NCBI GenBank assembly: GCA_009664345.1
Contig: CP043547.1
Location: forward strand, 4,306,709-4,370,708
Source of the DNA: Planctomycetales bacterium 10988
GTDB taxonomy: Bacteria > Planctomycetota > Planctomycetia > Pirellulales > Pb10988
Direction of reading: 5' to 3'
Length of the DNA stretch: 64,000 bases
The position numbers and the translations under genes were made by a program. The notes beneath the pieces are model-generated. The model worked only from the letters and a program-made list of their open reading frames with translations. It was not told where the DNA came from and ran no database searches. Positions 8,069 to 16,343 of this stretch are shown here, one piece after another (positions within the stretch are counted from its first letter, which is position 1; each line of letters begins with the position of its first letter).

Positions 8069-9097
8069 ATGTCGACTTCTCCTTTTTCTACAGGGCCGCG
8101 GGGCTGGCAACCACTGTCGGATGAAGCCTCTTCCAAAGAGCAAACCAATCGACCCAAAGCCACCCCGCCCGAGGACGCCGAGTTGCTCGATGCTTATTCG
8201 CAGGCGGTAATTCGGGTGGTGCAGGAAGTTTCCCCAGCGGTGATGGGCATTCATGGGCCGCGAAATCAATCGCAAGGCGGGGCGGGATCGGGCTTTTTCA
8301 TCACGTCAGACGGGTACGCTTTGACCAATAGCCATGTAGTGAACCGTCGAAAACAGCTGACCGCGACGACCTTCGATGGGGATCGGCTCGATGCGGAATT
8401 GATTGGAGACGACCCCGCCACCGACTTGGCGGTCGTGAAAGTGAACGCCGGCGACTTGCCTTTTATCGAACTCGACGCTTCCGAAAACCTGCAAGTCGGC
8501 CAGCTCGTTGTCGCGATCGGCGATCCGCTCGGCTTTCAAGGAACCGTCTCCACGGGCATTGTCAGCTCGGTCGGTCGGGCGATGCGGGGGCAAGATGGCT
8601 GCTTGATCGAAAATGTGATTCAGCATACTTCTCCTTTAAATCCCGGCAATTCCGGCGGACCGCTCGTCGATTCCCGCTCTCGGGTGGTGGGAATCAATAC
8701 GGCGATCATCGCCATGGCCCAAGGGATCGGCTTTGCGGTCCCGGCCAGTACCGCCGCCCGCGTGGTGTCAGAATTGATCGCCCATGGAAAAGTGCTGCGT
8801 CCGCGATTGGGGGTGGTGGCGGAAGTCATCCCCTTCCCGCCGGGCCTCGCTCGATCGTTGGATTTGTTGAATGATCAAGCGGTTCGCGTGGTCGGAATTG
8901 AGCAAGGAAGTGGAGTGGATCGGGCCGGCATTCAAGAAGGCGATCTCATCGTGGAAGCCAATGGCCGAATCGTCAGTTCCATCGACGACCTTCACCGCTT
9001 GCTGACCTTGTTCCCCCTGGGCACGTGGCTTCAATTGACGCTTGTGCGGGGCGAGCAAAAGCTGAACCGCGAATTTCTCCTGGAAAGGCCATCGTAG
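8069..9097 (+). CDS. HtrA/Deg-type serine protease with one PDZ domain
   Basis: ATG 8069 was chosen because a strong AAGGAGG lies at 8053-8059; the frame also stays open for 63 codons upstream. The product has 342 residues. The trypsin-like triad can be read as His in TNSHVVN, Asp in PATDLAVV and Ser in GNSGGP. A single PDZ domain fills the last ~90 residues (LRPRLGVVAEV to the end, including GVDRAGIQEGDLIVEANG). HtrA proteins normally work in the periplasm in protein quality control, but this N-terminus is polar, with no signal peptide or membrane helix, so the enzyme may be cytosolic or leave by another route. An upstream start would not obviously add a clean signal peptide. Confidence 0.9.
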   Translation: MSTSPFSTGPRGWQPLSDEASSKEQTNRPKATPPEDAELLDAYSQAVIRVVQEVSPAVMGIHGPRNQSQGGAGSGFFITSDGYALTNSHVVNRRKQLTATTFDGDRLDAELIGDDPATDLAVVKVNAGDLPFIELDASENLQVGQLVVAIGDPLGFQGTVSTGIVSSVGRAMRGQDGCLIENVIQHTSPLNPGNSGGPLVDSRSRVVGINTAIIAMAQGIGFAVPASTAARVVSELIAHGKVLRPRLGVVAEVIPFPPGLARSLDLLNDQAVRVVGIEQGSGVDRAGIQEGDLIVEANGRIVSSIDDLHRLLTLFPLGTWLQLTLVRGEQKLNREFLLERPS

Positions 9098-9226
9098 CGG
9101 AATGGCCTCTTTGAGCGAAGGAGGTTTGAATCCATCGGCAAGACCGATATACTAAAGGATTGCCAAAGGGCGAATGAATCCGCAAAATTGGCGATCTTTT
9201 AATTTCCGAACCTCCATCGTGCCAGG

Positions 9227-10111
9227 ATGCGAATGTCCGCGACGCCTAGTGATTGTTTATCGAAATGGGTCTCTCAATCGGTTCCGGCCGATGCCTTTGC
9301 TTGGTTGGAAGAACAACGGGCCGCGACCGCTGCCGGAGAGACGAAACCGTTCTACTTAGCTTTTGGCTTGACGGCGAGAAAGCTGGGAAAGGCCGATCTA
9401 TCGCTCTCCACTGCCGACCTCGAAGAGGCCGACACAGCCCGATCGGGTTGGAATCCGGCCAATTGGTCCATCGATCAGGCCGCCCGAACGCTGTTGGTTC
9501 TGGCCTTGCCCATCGAGGACTTTGCCCATTATTTAAAAACCTTGGACCGGCTCTTCGCTGCCGCCGAGGTAGGCGAACTCGTCGCTCTCTACCAAGCCCT
9601 GCCGCTCTTGCCTTCCCCGCTGGCTCATCAAAACCGGGCCGCCGAAGGCATTCGCACGAATATGAAATCGGTCTTCTGTGCGGTCGCCCATCACAATCCT
9701 TATCCTTCCGAGCAACTCGACGAAAACGCCTGGAATCAGATGATTTTGAAGTGTCTGTTCGTTGGGGTAAAGCTCGATCCGGTCATCGGTTTGGATCAAA
9801 GGGCGAATGCCAACTTGGCCTCGATGCTGTTGGACTATGCCCATGAACGTTGGGCCGCGAACCGCGACATCAGCCCGGAACTATGGCGAATGATTGGCCC
9901 CTACGCCGCCGAAACTCAAAACGGCAAAGCGATGGAAGACCTCAATAAATTACTCAAGGAAGGCCGCGAACTAGAACAACAGGCCGCCATCCTTGCCTTA
10001 CGAAGTTGTCAAGCGGACGAAGCCCAAGCGATCTTGCAAGGTCATCCCAAGTGGGCCTCCGCCGCGGAAGCGAAAGCCTTCACTTGGTCCAGCATCGCCG
10101 CAGCTTCCTGA
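9227..10111 (+). CDS. eboA: EboA domain protein
   Basis: 294 residues, or 292 if ATG 9233 is used. The motifs recalled as typical of EboA are present: a run of conserved leucines before LPIEDF, LYQALPLLPSP, RTNMKSVFCAVAH, NPYP, AWNQMILKCLFVG, GLDQRANANLASMLLDYAHERWAA and PELWR (the longer ones quoted in part). EboA belongs to the ebo gene set known from cyanobacteria, algae and other bacteria. In cyanobacteria the set is linked to moving a scytonemin precursor to the periplasm; its biochemical role is unresolved. The next gene is the TatD-type partner eboB. The other ebo genes (prenyltransferase, dehydroquinate-synthase-like, TIM-barrel, phosphodiesterase) do not follow here. Confidence 0.85.
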   Translation: MRMSATPSDCLSKWVSQSVPADAFAWLEEQRAATAAGETKPFYLAFGLTARKLGKADLSLSTADLEEADTARSGWNPANWSIDQAARTLLVLALPIEDFAHYLKTLDRLFAAAEVGELVALYQALPLLPSPLAHQNRAAEGIRTNMKSVFCAVAHHNPYPSEQLDENAWNQMILKCLFVGVKLDPVIGLDQRANANLASMLLDYAHERWAANRDISPELWRMIGPYAAETQNGKAMEDLNKLLKEGRELEQQAAILALRSCQADEAQAILQGHPKWASAAEAKAFTWSSIAAAS

Positions 10112-10135
10112 AAACAAAATATTAAACCAAAACAC

Positions 10136-10149
10136 AAAAAGTACTTTTT
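10136..10149. repeat. A5-GTAC-T5 perfect palindrome between eboA and eboB
   Basis: AAAAAGTACTTTTT is the fully symmetric form of the window-wide motif. It lies 25 bases after the eboA stop and 41 bases before the eboB ATG. Confidence 0.75.
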
Positions 10150-10190
10150 GGAATACCAAACCTATCCCCACCCTTCCACGGAGAACTCCC

Positions 10191-11099
10191 ATGCATATTA
10201 TCGATCCTCATACTCACATGAGTGCCCGAACGACGGATGATTACGAAGCGATGGCGGCGGCCGGAGTAGTGGCGGTGATCGAACCTGCCTTTTGGCTGGG
10301 ACAGCCGCGAACCAGCGTCGGGACGTTTCAGGATTATTATGCGAGCCTGGTCGGGTGGGAACGCTTTCGTGCCGCCCAATTCGGCATTCGTCATTACTGC
10401 ACGATCGGCCTTAATAGTAAGGAAGCGAACAACGAACCGCTGGCCGAAGAGGTCCTGGAAATCTTGCCGCTCTTTCTGGCTAAAGAAGGCGTCGTCGCGG
10501 TTGGGGAAATCGGTTTCGACGACATGACCGCCACCGAAGAAAAAATGTTCCGTGCTCAACTGGAGCTGGCCAAAGAGGTCGAACTCCCGGTGATGGTTCA
10601 TACGCCGCACCGTAATAAAAAGCAGGGAACCCTGCGAAGTATGGAAATTTGCGAAGAACACGGCCTCCCGCCGCACATGGTCGTCATCGATCATAATAAT
10701 GAAGAGACCGTGCAGTCGGTGCTTGATCGCGGCTTTTGGGCGGCCTTCACCATTTATCCCAAGACGAAGATGGGGAACGAACGGATGGTCGAAGTCGTTC
10801 GCAATTTCGGTTCGGAACGAATTATCGTCGATTCGTCGGCGGACTGGGGGGTTTCCGATCCGCTTGCTGTGCCGAAGACCGCCCGGCTGATGCTCGAACG
10901 CGGCATCGCTCAGGAAGACGTCGAACTCACCTGCTATCAAAACGCCTTGTCGGCCTATGGGCAAAGTGGGCAGTTTAACGAATCCGACTGGCTCAATCCC
11001 GCCGCCATCGATCAGCGAAATCTCTTCGAAGGCAATAGCGTCCTCCGCGGCCAAACGCCCCGCGTCGATGAGCCGAACGAATCGGAAATCATCACGTAA
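10191..11099 (+). CDS. eboB: TatD-family metal-dependent hydrolase, EboB type
   Basis: 302 residues from ATG 10191, preceded by GGAGAA at about 10180-10185. The N-terminus has the amidohydrolase metal motif HxH (DPHTHMS). Further candidate ligands are the Glu in GEIGFDD, His in MVHTPHR, His in VVIDHNNEE and Asp in IIVDSSADWG, all in TatD order along a TIM barrel. The long strands and the ADWGVSDPL segment match EboB-type proteins rather than DNase TatD. It probably forms one operon with eboA (79 bases between them). No signal peptide is present, so it should act in the cytoplasm; the substrate is unknown. Confidence 0.85.
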   Translation: MHIIDPHTHMSARTTDDYEAMAAAGVVAVIEPAFWLGQPRTSVGTFQDYYASLVGWERFRAAQFGIRHYCTIGLNSKEANNEPLAEEVLEILPLFLAKEGVVAVGEIGFDDMTATEEKMFRAQLELAKEVELPVMVHTPHRNKKQGTLRSMEICEEHGLPPHMVVIDHNNEETVQSVLDRGFWAAFTIYPKTKMGNERMVEVVRNFGSERIIVDSSADWGVSDPLAVPKTARLMLERGIAQEDVELTCYQNALSAYGQSGQFNESDWLNPAAIDQRNLFEGNSVLRGQTPRVDEPNESEIIT

Positions 11100-11368
11100 A
11101 GAACGACACGCGTTTCGCACTATATATAGAGTCTCAACATCACCCAAGGAAATGCCTTCCCTCGCGGAGCATTTCCTTGTTGCTTGCGCGAGGGAGAACT
11201 GGCCTAGACGTAACGGGCGAGTTGTGGCACATTGTCTCTTCATTCAGCAACGCTTCAAGTAGCACATCTCCCGTTGGTCGAGTTCGATGGCAAGAGGCCA
11301 TTCGCTCGATCACCGTCTATTGCCGTTTTCAACCGCAATTCCAACTCTTTTCTTGGATTGAGCTCGTG

Positions 11369-12460
11369 ATGGAACGTGATCTCTTATCCTCGACGACTCC
11401 GAAAACGCCGCTTGCCCAGTGGCACCTGGGGCGAGAGGTCGTCTTACGGGAAGCGAAGGCACTTTACAATTTGGCCGAGTCGTGGCCGCAGGAATTTTCG
11501 CAAGCCATCGAATTGCTCCTCCGCTGCGGAGGCCCACAGGCACCGGGCTGCGTCTTGGTCACCGGGATGGGAAAGGCTGGCCTCGTCGGACAAAAACTCG
11601 TCGCCACGTTGGCCTCGACCGGAACCCGCAGTCACTTCCTTCATCCTGGCGAAGCCTTCCATGGGGACTTGGGCCGCATTGGTTCGAAGGATGTCGTGCT
11701 GGCCCTTTCGCATAGCGGGGAAACCGAAGAACTCGTCCGCATTCTCCCGACGCTCAAGCGTTGGCAAACGCCGCTGATTGCCATCACCGCCAAGGAATCC
11801 AGCACCCTCGGACAAGCAGCGAATGTCGTTATTCCCCTGGGAAAACTTGAAGAAGCCTGCCCTCTGGGACTCGCACCCAGCACCAGCACCACGGTGATGC
11901 TGGCGGTCGGCGATGCGTTGGCCCTCGTGGCAAGCCGTTGTCTGGCCTTCACGCCGGAGGACTTTGCCGAGTTCCATCCCGGCGGAAGTCTGGGTCGAAA
12001 GCTTAGTCATGTCGAAGAGCAAATGCGACCGATTCATGCTTGCCGCACAGCCGAAGAACGGTTCACGGTTCGGGAAATGCTGGTGCAAGTCAGCCGCCCT
12101 GGTCGACGAAGTGGGGCAGTCATTATTCTCAACGACACCGGAAAACTAGCGGGAATCTTAACCGATAGCGATCTCGCTCGACTTCTAGAAAGTCGTCCTG
12201 ATGAAGCCCTCGACCTTACTTTGCAAGAGGTGATGACCTCGCAGCCGATCATCATTACGACAGGGCAACCGTTACGCCACGCTTTGCAGATCTTTGCGGA
12301 ACGTAAAATCAGCGAACTACCCGTGCTTGATGAAGAAGGTCGACCGCTGGGCGTTTTGGATGTGACCGACCTTGTTGGACTCATTCCACAAGAGCAACAG
12401 CAGGCCGATTCACCAAGCACTCCGCTGACGATTTCGCTGGAACATCGCAAGTCAGCCTAA
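11369..12460 (+). CDS. kdsD: D-arabinose-5-phosphate isomerase (KpsF/GutQ family)
   Basis: 363 residues from ATG 11369; the Shine-Dalgarno sequence is weak and the frame stays open upstream, so the start is the least certain part. An N-terminal SIS domain contains VTGMGKAG, HPGEAFHGDLG and ALSHSGETEE and ends with the family signature EFHPGGSLGRKL. Two CBS domains follow (about residues 225-345). The enzyme converts ribulose 5-phosphate to arabinose 5-phosphate, the first step to Kdo for lipopolysaccharide. kdsC and an LPS-transport-like gene follow on the same strand, which supports a Kdo role over a catabolic one. Confidence 0.92.
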   Translation: MERDLLSSTTPKTPLAQWHLGREVVLREAKALYNLAESWPQEFSQAIELLLRCGGPQAPGCVLVTGMGKAGLVGQKLVATLASTGTRSHFLHPGEAFHGDLGRIGSKDVVLALSHSGETEELVRILPTLKRWQTPLIAITAKESSTLGQAANVVIPLGKLEEACPLGLAPSTSTTVMLAVGDALALVASRCLAFTPEDFAEFHPGGSLGRKLSHVEEQMRPIHACRTAEERFTVREMLVQVSRPGRRSGAVIILNDTGKLAGILTDSDLARLLESRPDEALDLTLQEVMTSQPIIITTGQPLRHALQIFAERKISELPVLDEEGRPLGVLDVTDLVGLIPQEQQQADSPSTPLTISLEHRKSA

Positions 12461-12479
12461 GCAAATCACATTCAACTCC

Positions 12480-12527
12480 AAAACCACTTTTAGTATTCTT
12501 CTCGACAAACTCCTAAAAAGTAGTTTT
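12480..12527. repeat. Pair of A/T palindromic motifs between kdsD and kdsC
   Basis: AAAACCACTTTT at 12480-12491 and AAAAAGTAGTTTT at 12515-12527 (reverse complement AAAACTACTTTTT). Their starts are 35 bases apart and they point in opposite directions with respect to the NNAC centre. Together they fill much of the 99-base gap. Confidence 0.6.
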
Positions 12528-12559
12528 CACTTCATCTCACTCTTCTTTCGGAAGTCGTT

Positions 12560-13090
12560 ATGTTCCCTGCGGATCGCTGCCAATCACTCCAATTATTGTT
12601 GCTCGATGTCGATGGCATCTTGACCGATGGGTCCGTCTTGCTCGATTCGCAAGGGGGAGAGATCAAACGATTTCATGTTCGAGATGGCTCCGCGATCAAG
12701 TGGTGGCGAAAATGGCTCGGCCCGGTTGGCATCGTTTCGGGACGCAGTAGCCCGGCGGTTGAGCAACGGGGCAAGGAACTCGGCATTGAACATATCTATC
12801 AAGGGATTCCGCAAAAGTGGCTGGTGGTAGAAAAACTCCTGGAAAAGCTGCAACTAACGCCCGATTCGGTCTGTTATTTAGGCGATGACTTGCCGGACGT
12901 GCCGGTCTTGCGTCGTGTCGGCTTGGCGATCACGGTTGCCGATGCTCCGCAAGAAGTTCGAGACTCTGCCCATTGGGTGACCTCACGGCCAGGTGGAAAA
13001 GCGGCAGTGCGGGAGGCGATCGAGGCCATCCTCAAGGCCCGTGGTGATTGGGACTCGGTCTTGGCAGCGGTCGAAGGGCCGGATGTGTAA
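12560..13090 (+). CDS. kdsC: 3-deoxy-D-manno-octulosonate 8-phosphate phosphatase
   Basis: 176 residues, the usual length for this HAD phosphatase. Motif I is DVDGILTDG, with the first Asp as nucleophile; motif II is in VSGR; Lys of QKWLVV and the acidic motif GDDLPD complete the active site. Absence of a large cap domain is typical of the C0-type tetrameric KdsC. It removes phosphate from Kdo-8-phosphate in the cytoplasm. Directly after kdsD and before an LptC/OstA-like gene. Confidence 0.92.
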   Translation: MFPADRCQSLQLLLLDVDGILTDGSVLLDSQGGEIKRFHVRDGSAIKWWRKWLGPVGIVSGRSSPAVEQRGKELGIEHIYQGIPQKWLVVEKLLEKLQLTPDSVCYLGDDLPDVPVLRRVGLAITVADAPQEVRDSAHWVTSRPGGKAAVREAIEAILKARGDWDSVLAAVEGPDV

Positions 13091-13127
13091 TCGTGTTATT
13101 CCGAGAGAAATCGCAAGGAGGCCCACG

Positions 13128-16100
13128 ATGAAAACAAGTCTCTACTATAGTCTGCTCAGCTTCCCCATGGTTGCGGTCACGTACGGGGCCTACTTTTTGC
13201 TGGTCGTGCCTTGGATCGAACCGCCGGAACCTTCCCTACGACGGGCCGAGAATTCTACGGACCTTACCGATGCCGTACCGGTCGAGGTCTTTCAGCAATC
13301 ACAAAATAAAATGTTGCAGCCGTTTTTCGGTCCCAACGAATGGGAAGTCACCAATCGGGCGAAGATTTTCCAGTCCTCACAAGGCTTTCTGATTCTACAA
13401 AATTACAAGCCGCTCCCTGATGGGACGATGCGGATTTGGCCTTGTTCTTTGGTTTATCTGCCGAATGCGGAAGAGGAACAAGACCCGAATGCCCCCGCCG
13501 AAGCGATCGTATTGCAGGCACCCGAAGGCGCGATCTTGCAATTTGATGAACCGATCGATTTGCAAAAAGGAGAGGTCGGCAAGCCACAAGGCGGGCAGTT
13601 GATTGGCCCGGTCACGATTCGGCAAGATTCCGCCGATGATGAAAAAGACCTGGCGATCAGCACTTGGAATTTGGAGTTGGAAGGCTCGCACATCCGCACC
13701 GAGAAAGAAGTGCAGTTCCGCCTAGGACCGCATCGTGGCCAAGGAGTGGGGCTAGAGATTGAGCTTGTGCCCGGCGAAGAAGGGGATGCGACTTCGTTCG
13801 AAGGGCTGCGGACGTTGCAGCTTCATCGCGAAGTGGTCATGCACTTCACCTTGCCGGATGATGTCCTCAAGAACAAGGCCGGTGGAAAAGGAACGCAGCC
13901 GCTCCAGGCCGGGCCTATTCCACAGATACGCCCGAGCATGGAGGTTCAATCCGAGGGTCCGTTCCGTTTTGATATGGAAAAACAGCTTGCGACTTTCGAG
14001 GAAAAAGTGGTCATTTATCGCCATTTTCCCTATGGCACAAGCGATTGGATGATCTGTCAGGACTTGGAAATTTTCTTTCAACCGAAACCCGAAGAGGAAG
14101 ATTCCGCAACGCCGATCGAAGCCACGACGCCTGCCGAGAAGAAGGCGCTCCCTGCGTTGGAACTGAAAAAGTTGATCGCGCGAGGCTATCCGGTAAAGAT
14201 GGTCTCCGAGCAAGAAGATACCGAAGTTGTTTGCGAAGTCTTCGAATGGGATGAGCAAACCCGCTGGCTCCGGCTGACGGCCAATTCGACCCCGGTCGGG
14301 AATCCGCAGTTGTCGATGCGGCCGGATAAGGCCCTCTCGCAAATTAGTGTGCGGCAAAAAGGCCAACGCATTCAAGCGGTTGAATTGCACGTCCAACTCG
14401 ATGAAGAGGGCGAACTGCTACGGGCCGATGCCTTGGGACCAGGGTATTTGCAAGCCCGGGACGAGAAGCGAAACATGGAAGCCCATTGGCAAAGGCTGCT
14501 GGAATTTCGCCCCAATGGGAATCTGCGAAAGTTCTCTTTGATCGGCAAAGCGAGGGTGATTTCTGAACAATCAGGCCGAATCCATGCCGAAGTCATTCGC
14601 GCTTGGATGGAGCCGGAACCAAAGTCAGAAGCGGAAAAACCAGCGAAGAAGGAGCCTTTTCCCAATCAACCTACGGGAAAAAGCTCCCTCGCGATGAAAA
14701 TACAGCATATCGAAGCGGAGCGGCAGGTCGATATTTCCTCCCCGACTCTGCAAGGAACCATGGACTGGCTCGAAGTCAGCTTCGTCCATCTCGATCCGCG
14801 TCAACCCGGCGTGCCCTTACAAACTCCTCCACGGTCGGCATCGCTGGAAGCCTCTAGCAAAAAGCACTTTTTAACTTCGTCGATATCTCTACCAAATAAA
14901 AAAGCACTTTTTGATAATTCTCAGACAGTTAAACCGTCAACAGAACGAACGATCACTCCTTACTTTTCTACCTTTGCGGACGCACCGCAACTAGCACAAA
15001 TATTGCCTATAGGAATGATTCGCCATTCAGCTCATTATGCGCCTTTTCAACTTGGAAATCTGGGGGATGGGGATCGCCAATTCGTCATTCATGCCCGCAC
15101 GGTTCAGGCAAAGGTCCATCTCTATGGTAAAGAAGCCGCCTTGGCCGAAGCGGTTGCCGAAGCCCCTGCCAATGGCGAAGTGCATATCTTTGAGCAACAA
15201 GACCCGACTGCGACCGTGCGGCCGATGGAACTGTTTGGGACGCGATTACAAGTTTGGGCCGATCCGCCGGAAGCGGCCATCGCCCATCTAGTCGGACAAC
15301 CAGCTCGCATTGAATCCGAGGAATTAACGCTTCATGGTAGCGAAATCGAATTGGATCGTGGCAAAAATACGCTTTGGTCAAACGGCCGGGGGCTCTTGGC
15401 CATTCCCCTCAACAAAGACCTTGAAGGCAACCCCACCGAGAACACTAGCCCCCTTGTTGTCCACTATGCAGGCGGAATGTCATTCAATGGACAATTGGCG
15501 AAGTTCGAAAATCGCGTTGAGGCCCGGCATCAACAACATGCCCTCTTCACCGATGTCATGGAAGTGAGTATCGATCGGTTTGTGCGCTTTTCCGAGTTGG
15601 GTCGCGAAGGAGCAAGCCGTCCTCAGCCGGAGGTGCAACAAGTCCGCTGCCTCGGTCCGTTCCGTGTCGAAGGGCAAACGATCAAGCAAGGACGACTTGT
15701 TTCCGAAGAGAAGATGGAAGCGAGCGATTTAGTCATGAGTCCGCAAAGCGGTGGCCTTGAGGCTCAAGGGCCAGGTTGGATTGAACGTTTTCAACGCGGC
15801 TCCGCCGGAGCGAAGATGTTCCAAACTTCCCCCATTCAGCAGACTTCCAACGAAACCGATCGCGGCAAACTATCCTATCTTTATGTGCATTTTCAAAAAG
15901 ACCTCGCCGGGAATCATCAGCAACGGCAGATGACCTTTCATGGCCCGGTTGAAACCATCTACGGCCCGACCGCCGGTTGGAGTGATCGCCTGACGCCGGA
16001 ACAACTTGGGCCTCGCGGGGTTTGGATGCGGTGTAGCGAACTCGTTTTGCGACAAATGGGGCCAGAGTCCGAACGCTGGAACGAGATGGAAGCCGCCGGC

Positions 16101-16337
16101 AATGTCGAGATCGAAGGGCAGGACTTCCGCGCGGATGCGGCACGCCTGTCTTATACGGAAGCGAAAGAGCTGGTGATCCTCGCCGGCGATGCCACGAACA
16201 ATGCCCATATCTGGCGGGCACCGGGCCAGGCTGGCTTGACGGGGGATCTGAACGCCCGCAAAATTTTGTATTGGCGGCAAAAGGGAGAACTTAAACTCGA
16301 AGATGGGCAAAGCATGTCCGCCCAAGGAAGACGATAA
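13128..16337 (+). CDS. Very large LptC/OstA-like membrane-anchored protein
   Basis: ATG 13128 is chosen for the AAGGAGG at 13115-13121; the product has 1069 residues. One N-terminal transmembrane helix (about residues 5-28) is followed by a long periplasmic region rich in beta strands. The late part (NVEIEGQDFRADAARLSY, KELVILAGDA, ARKILYWRQKGEL) reads like the OstA/LptA beta-jellyroll repeat that binds and transports lipopolysaccharide. LptC is normally about 190 residues, so this is about five times longer and probably holds several jellyroll repeats. Position after kdsD-kdsC supports an LPS-transport role. A low-conservation Ser/Lys linker (residues about 575-600) carries two motif copies, encoding SKKHFLTS and KKALFDNS. 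Confidence 0.75.
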   Translation: MKTSLYYSLLSFPMVAVTYGAYFLLVVPWIEPPEPSLRRAENSTDLTDAVPVEVFQQSQNKMLQPFFGPNEWEVTNRAKIFQSSQGFLILQNYKPLPDGTMRIWPCSLVYLPNAEEEQDPNAPAEAIVLQAPEGAILQFDEPIDLQKGEVGKPQGGQLIGPVTIRQDSADDEKDLAISTWNLELEGSHIRTEKEVQFRLGPHRGQGVGLEIELVPGEEGDATSFEGLRTLQLHREVVMHFTLPDDVLKNKAGGKGTQPLQAGPIPQIRPSMEVQSEGPFRFDMEKQLATFEEKVVIYRHFPYGTSDWMICQDLEIFFQPKPEEEDSATPIEATTPAEKKALPALELKKLIARGYPVKMVSEQEDTEVVCEVFEWDEQTRWLRLTANSTPVGNPQLSMRPDKALSQISVRQKGQRIQAVELHVQLDEEGELLRADALGPGYLQARDEKRNMEAHWQRLLEFRPNGNLRKFSLIGKARVISEQSGRIHAEVIRAWMEPEPKSEAEKPAKKEPFPNQPTGKSSLAMKIQHIEAERQVDISSPTLQGTMDWLEVSFVHLDPRQPGVPLQTPPRSASLEASSKKHFLTSSISLPNKKALFDNSQTVKPSTERTITPYFSTFADAPQLAQILPIGMIRHSAHYAPFQLGNLGDGDRQFVIHARTVQAKVHLYGKEAALAEAVAEAPANGEVHIFEQQDPTATVRPMELFGTRLQVWADPPEAAIAHLVGQPARIESEELTLHGSEIELDRGKNTLWSNGRGLLAIPLNKDLEGNPTENTSPLVVHYAGGMSFNGQLAKFENRVEARHQQHALFTDVMEVSIDRFVRFSELGREGASRPQPEVQQVRCLGPFRVEGQTIKQGRLVSEEKMEASDLVMSPQSGGLEAQGPGWIERFQRGSAGAKMFQTSPIQQTSNETDRGKLSYLYVHFQKDLAGNHQQRQMTFHGPVETIYGPTAGWSDRLTPEQLGPRGVWMRCSELVLRQMGPESERWNEMEAAGNVEIEGQDFRADAARLSYTEAKELVILAGDATNNAHIWRAPGQAGLTGDLNARKILYWRQKGELKLEDGQSMSAQGRR
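14859..14912. repeat. Pair of exact A5-GCAC-T5 motifs inside the LptC-like gene
   Basis: AAAAAGCACTTTTT at 14859-14872 and again at 14899-14912. Same orientation, starts 40 bases apart, in a linker of the encoded protein. The frame stays open through both. Confidence 0.8.
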
Positions 16338-16343
16338 CGCCCC

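Noticed and set aside
7375-8124. Long plus-strand reading frame opposite the membrane-protein gene
   Set aside because: It mirrors the minus-strand gene at 7156-7893, is rich in Arg/His/Pro, and lacks a ribosome-binding site; it is a shadow frame.
10136-10149. A5-N4-T5 palindromes as Rho-independent terminators
   Set aside because: They have no GC stem, occur inside genes and before gene starts, and are symmetric; compare the real terminator at 56428-56465.
10122-11243. 373-codon minus-strand frame over eboB
   Set aside because: It lies fully across eboB, which has clear TatD motifs and a good start, so this is a shadow frame.
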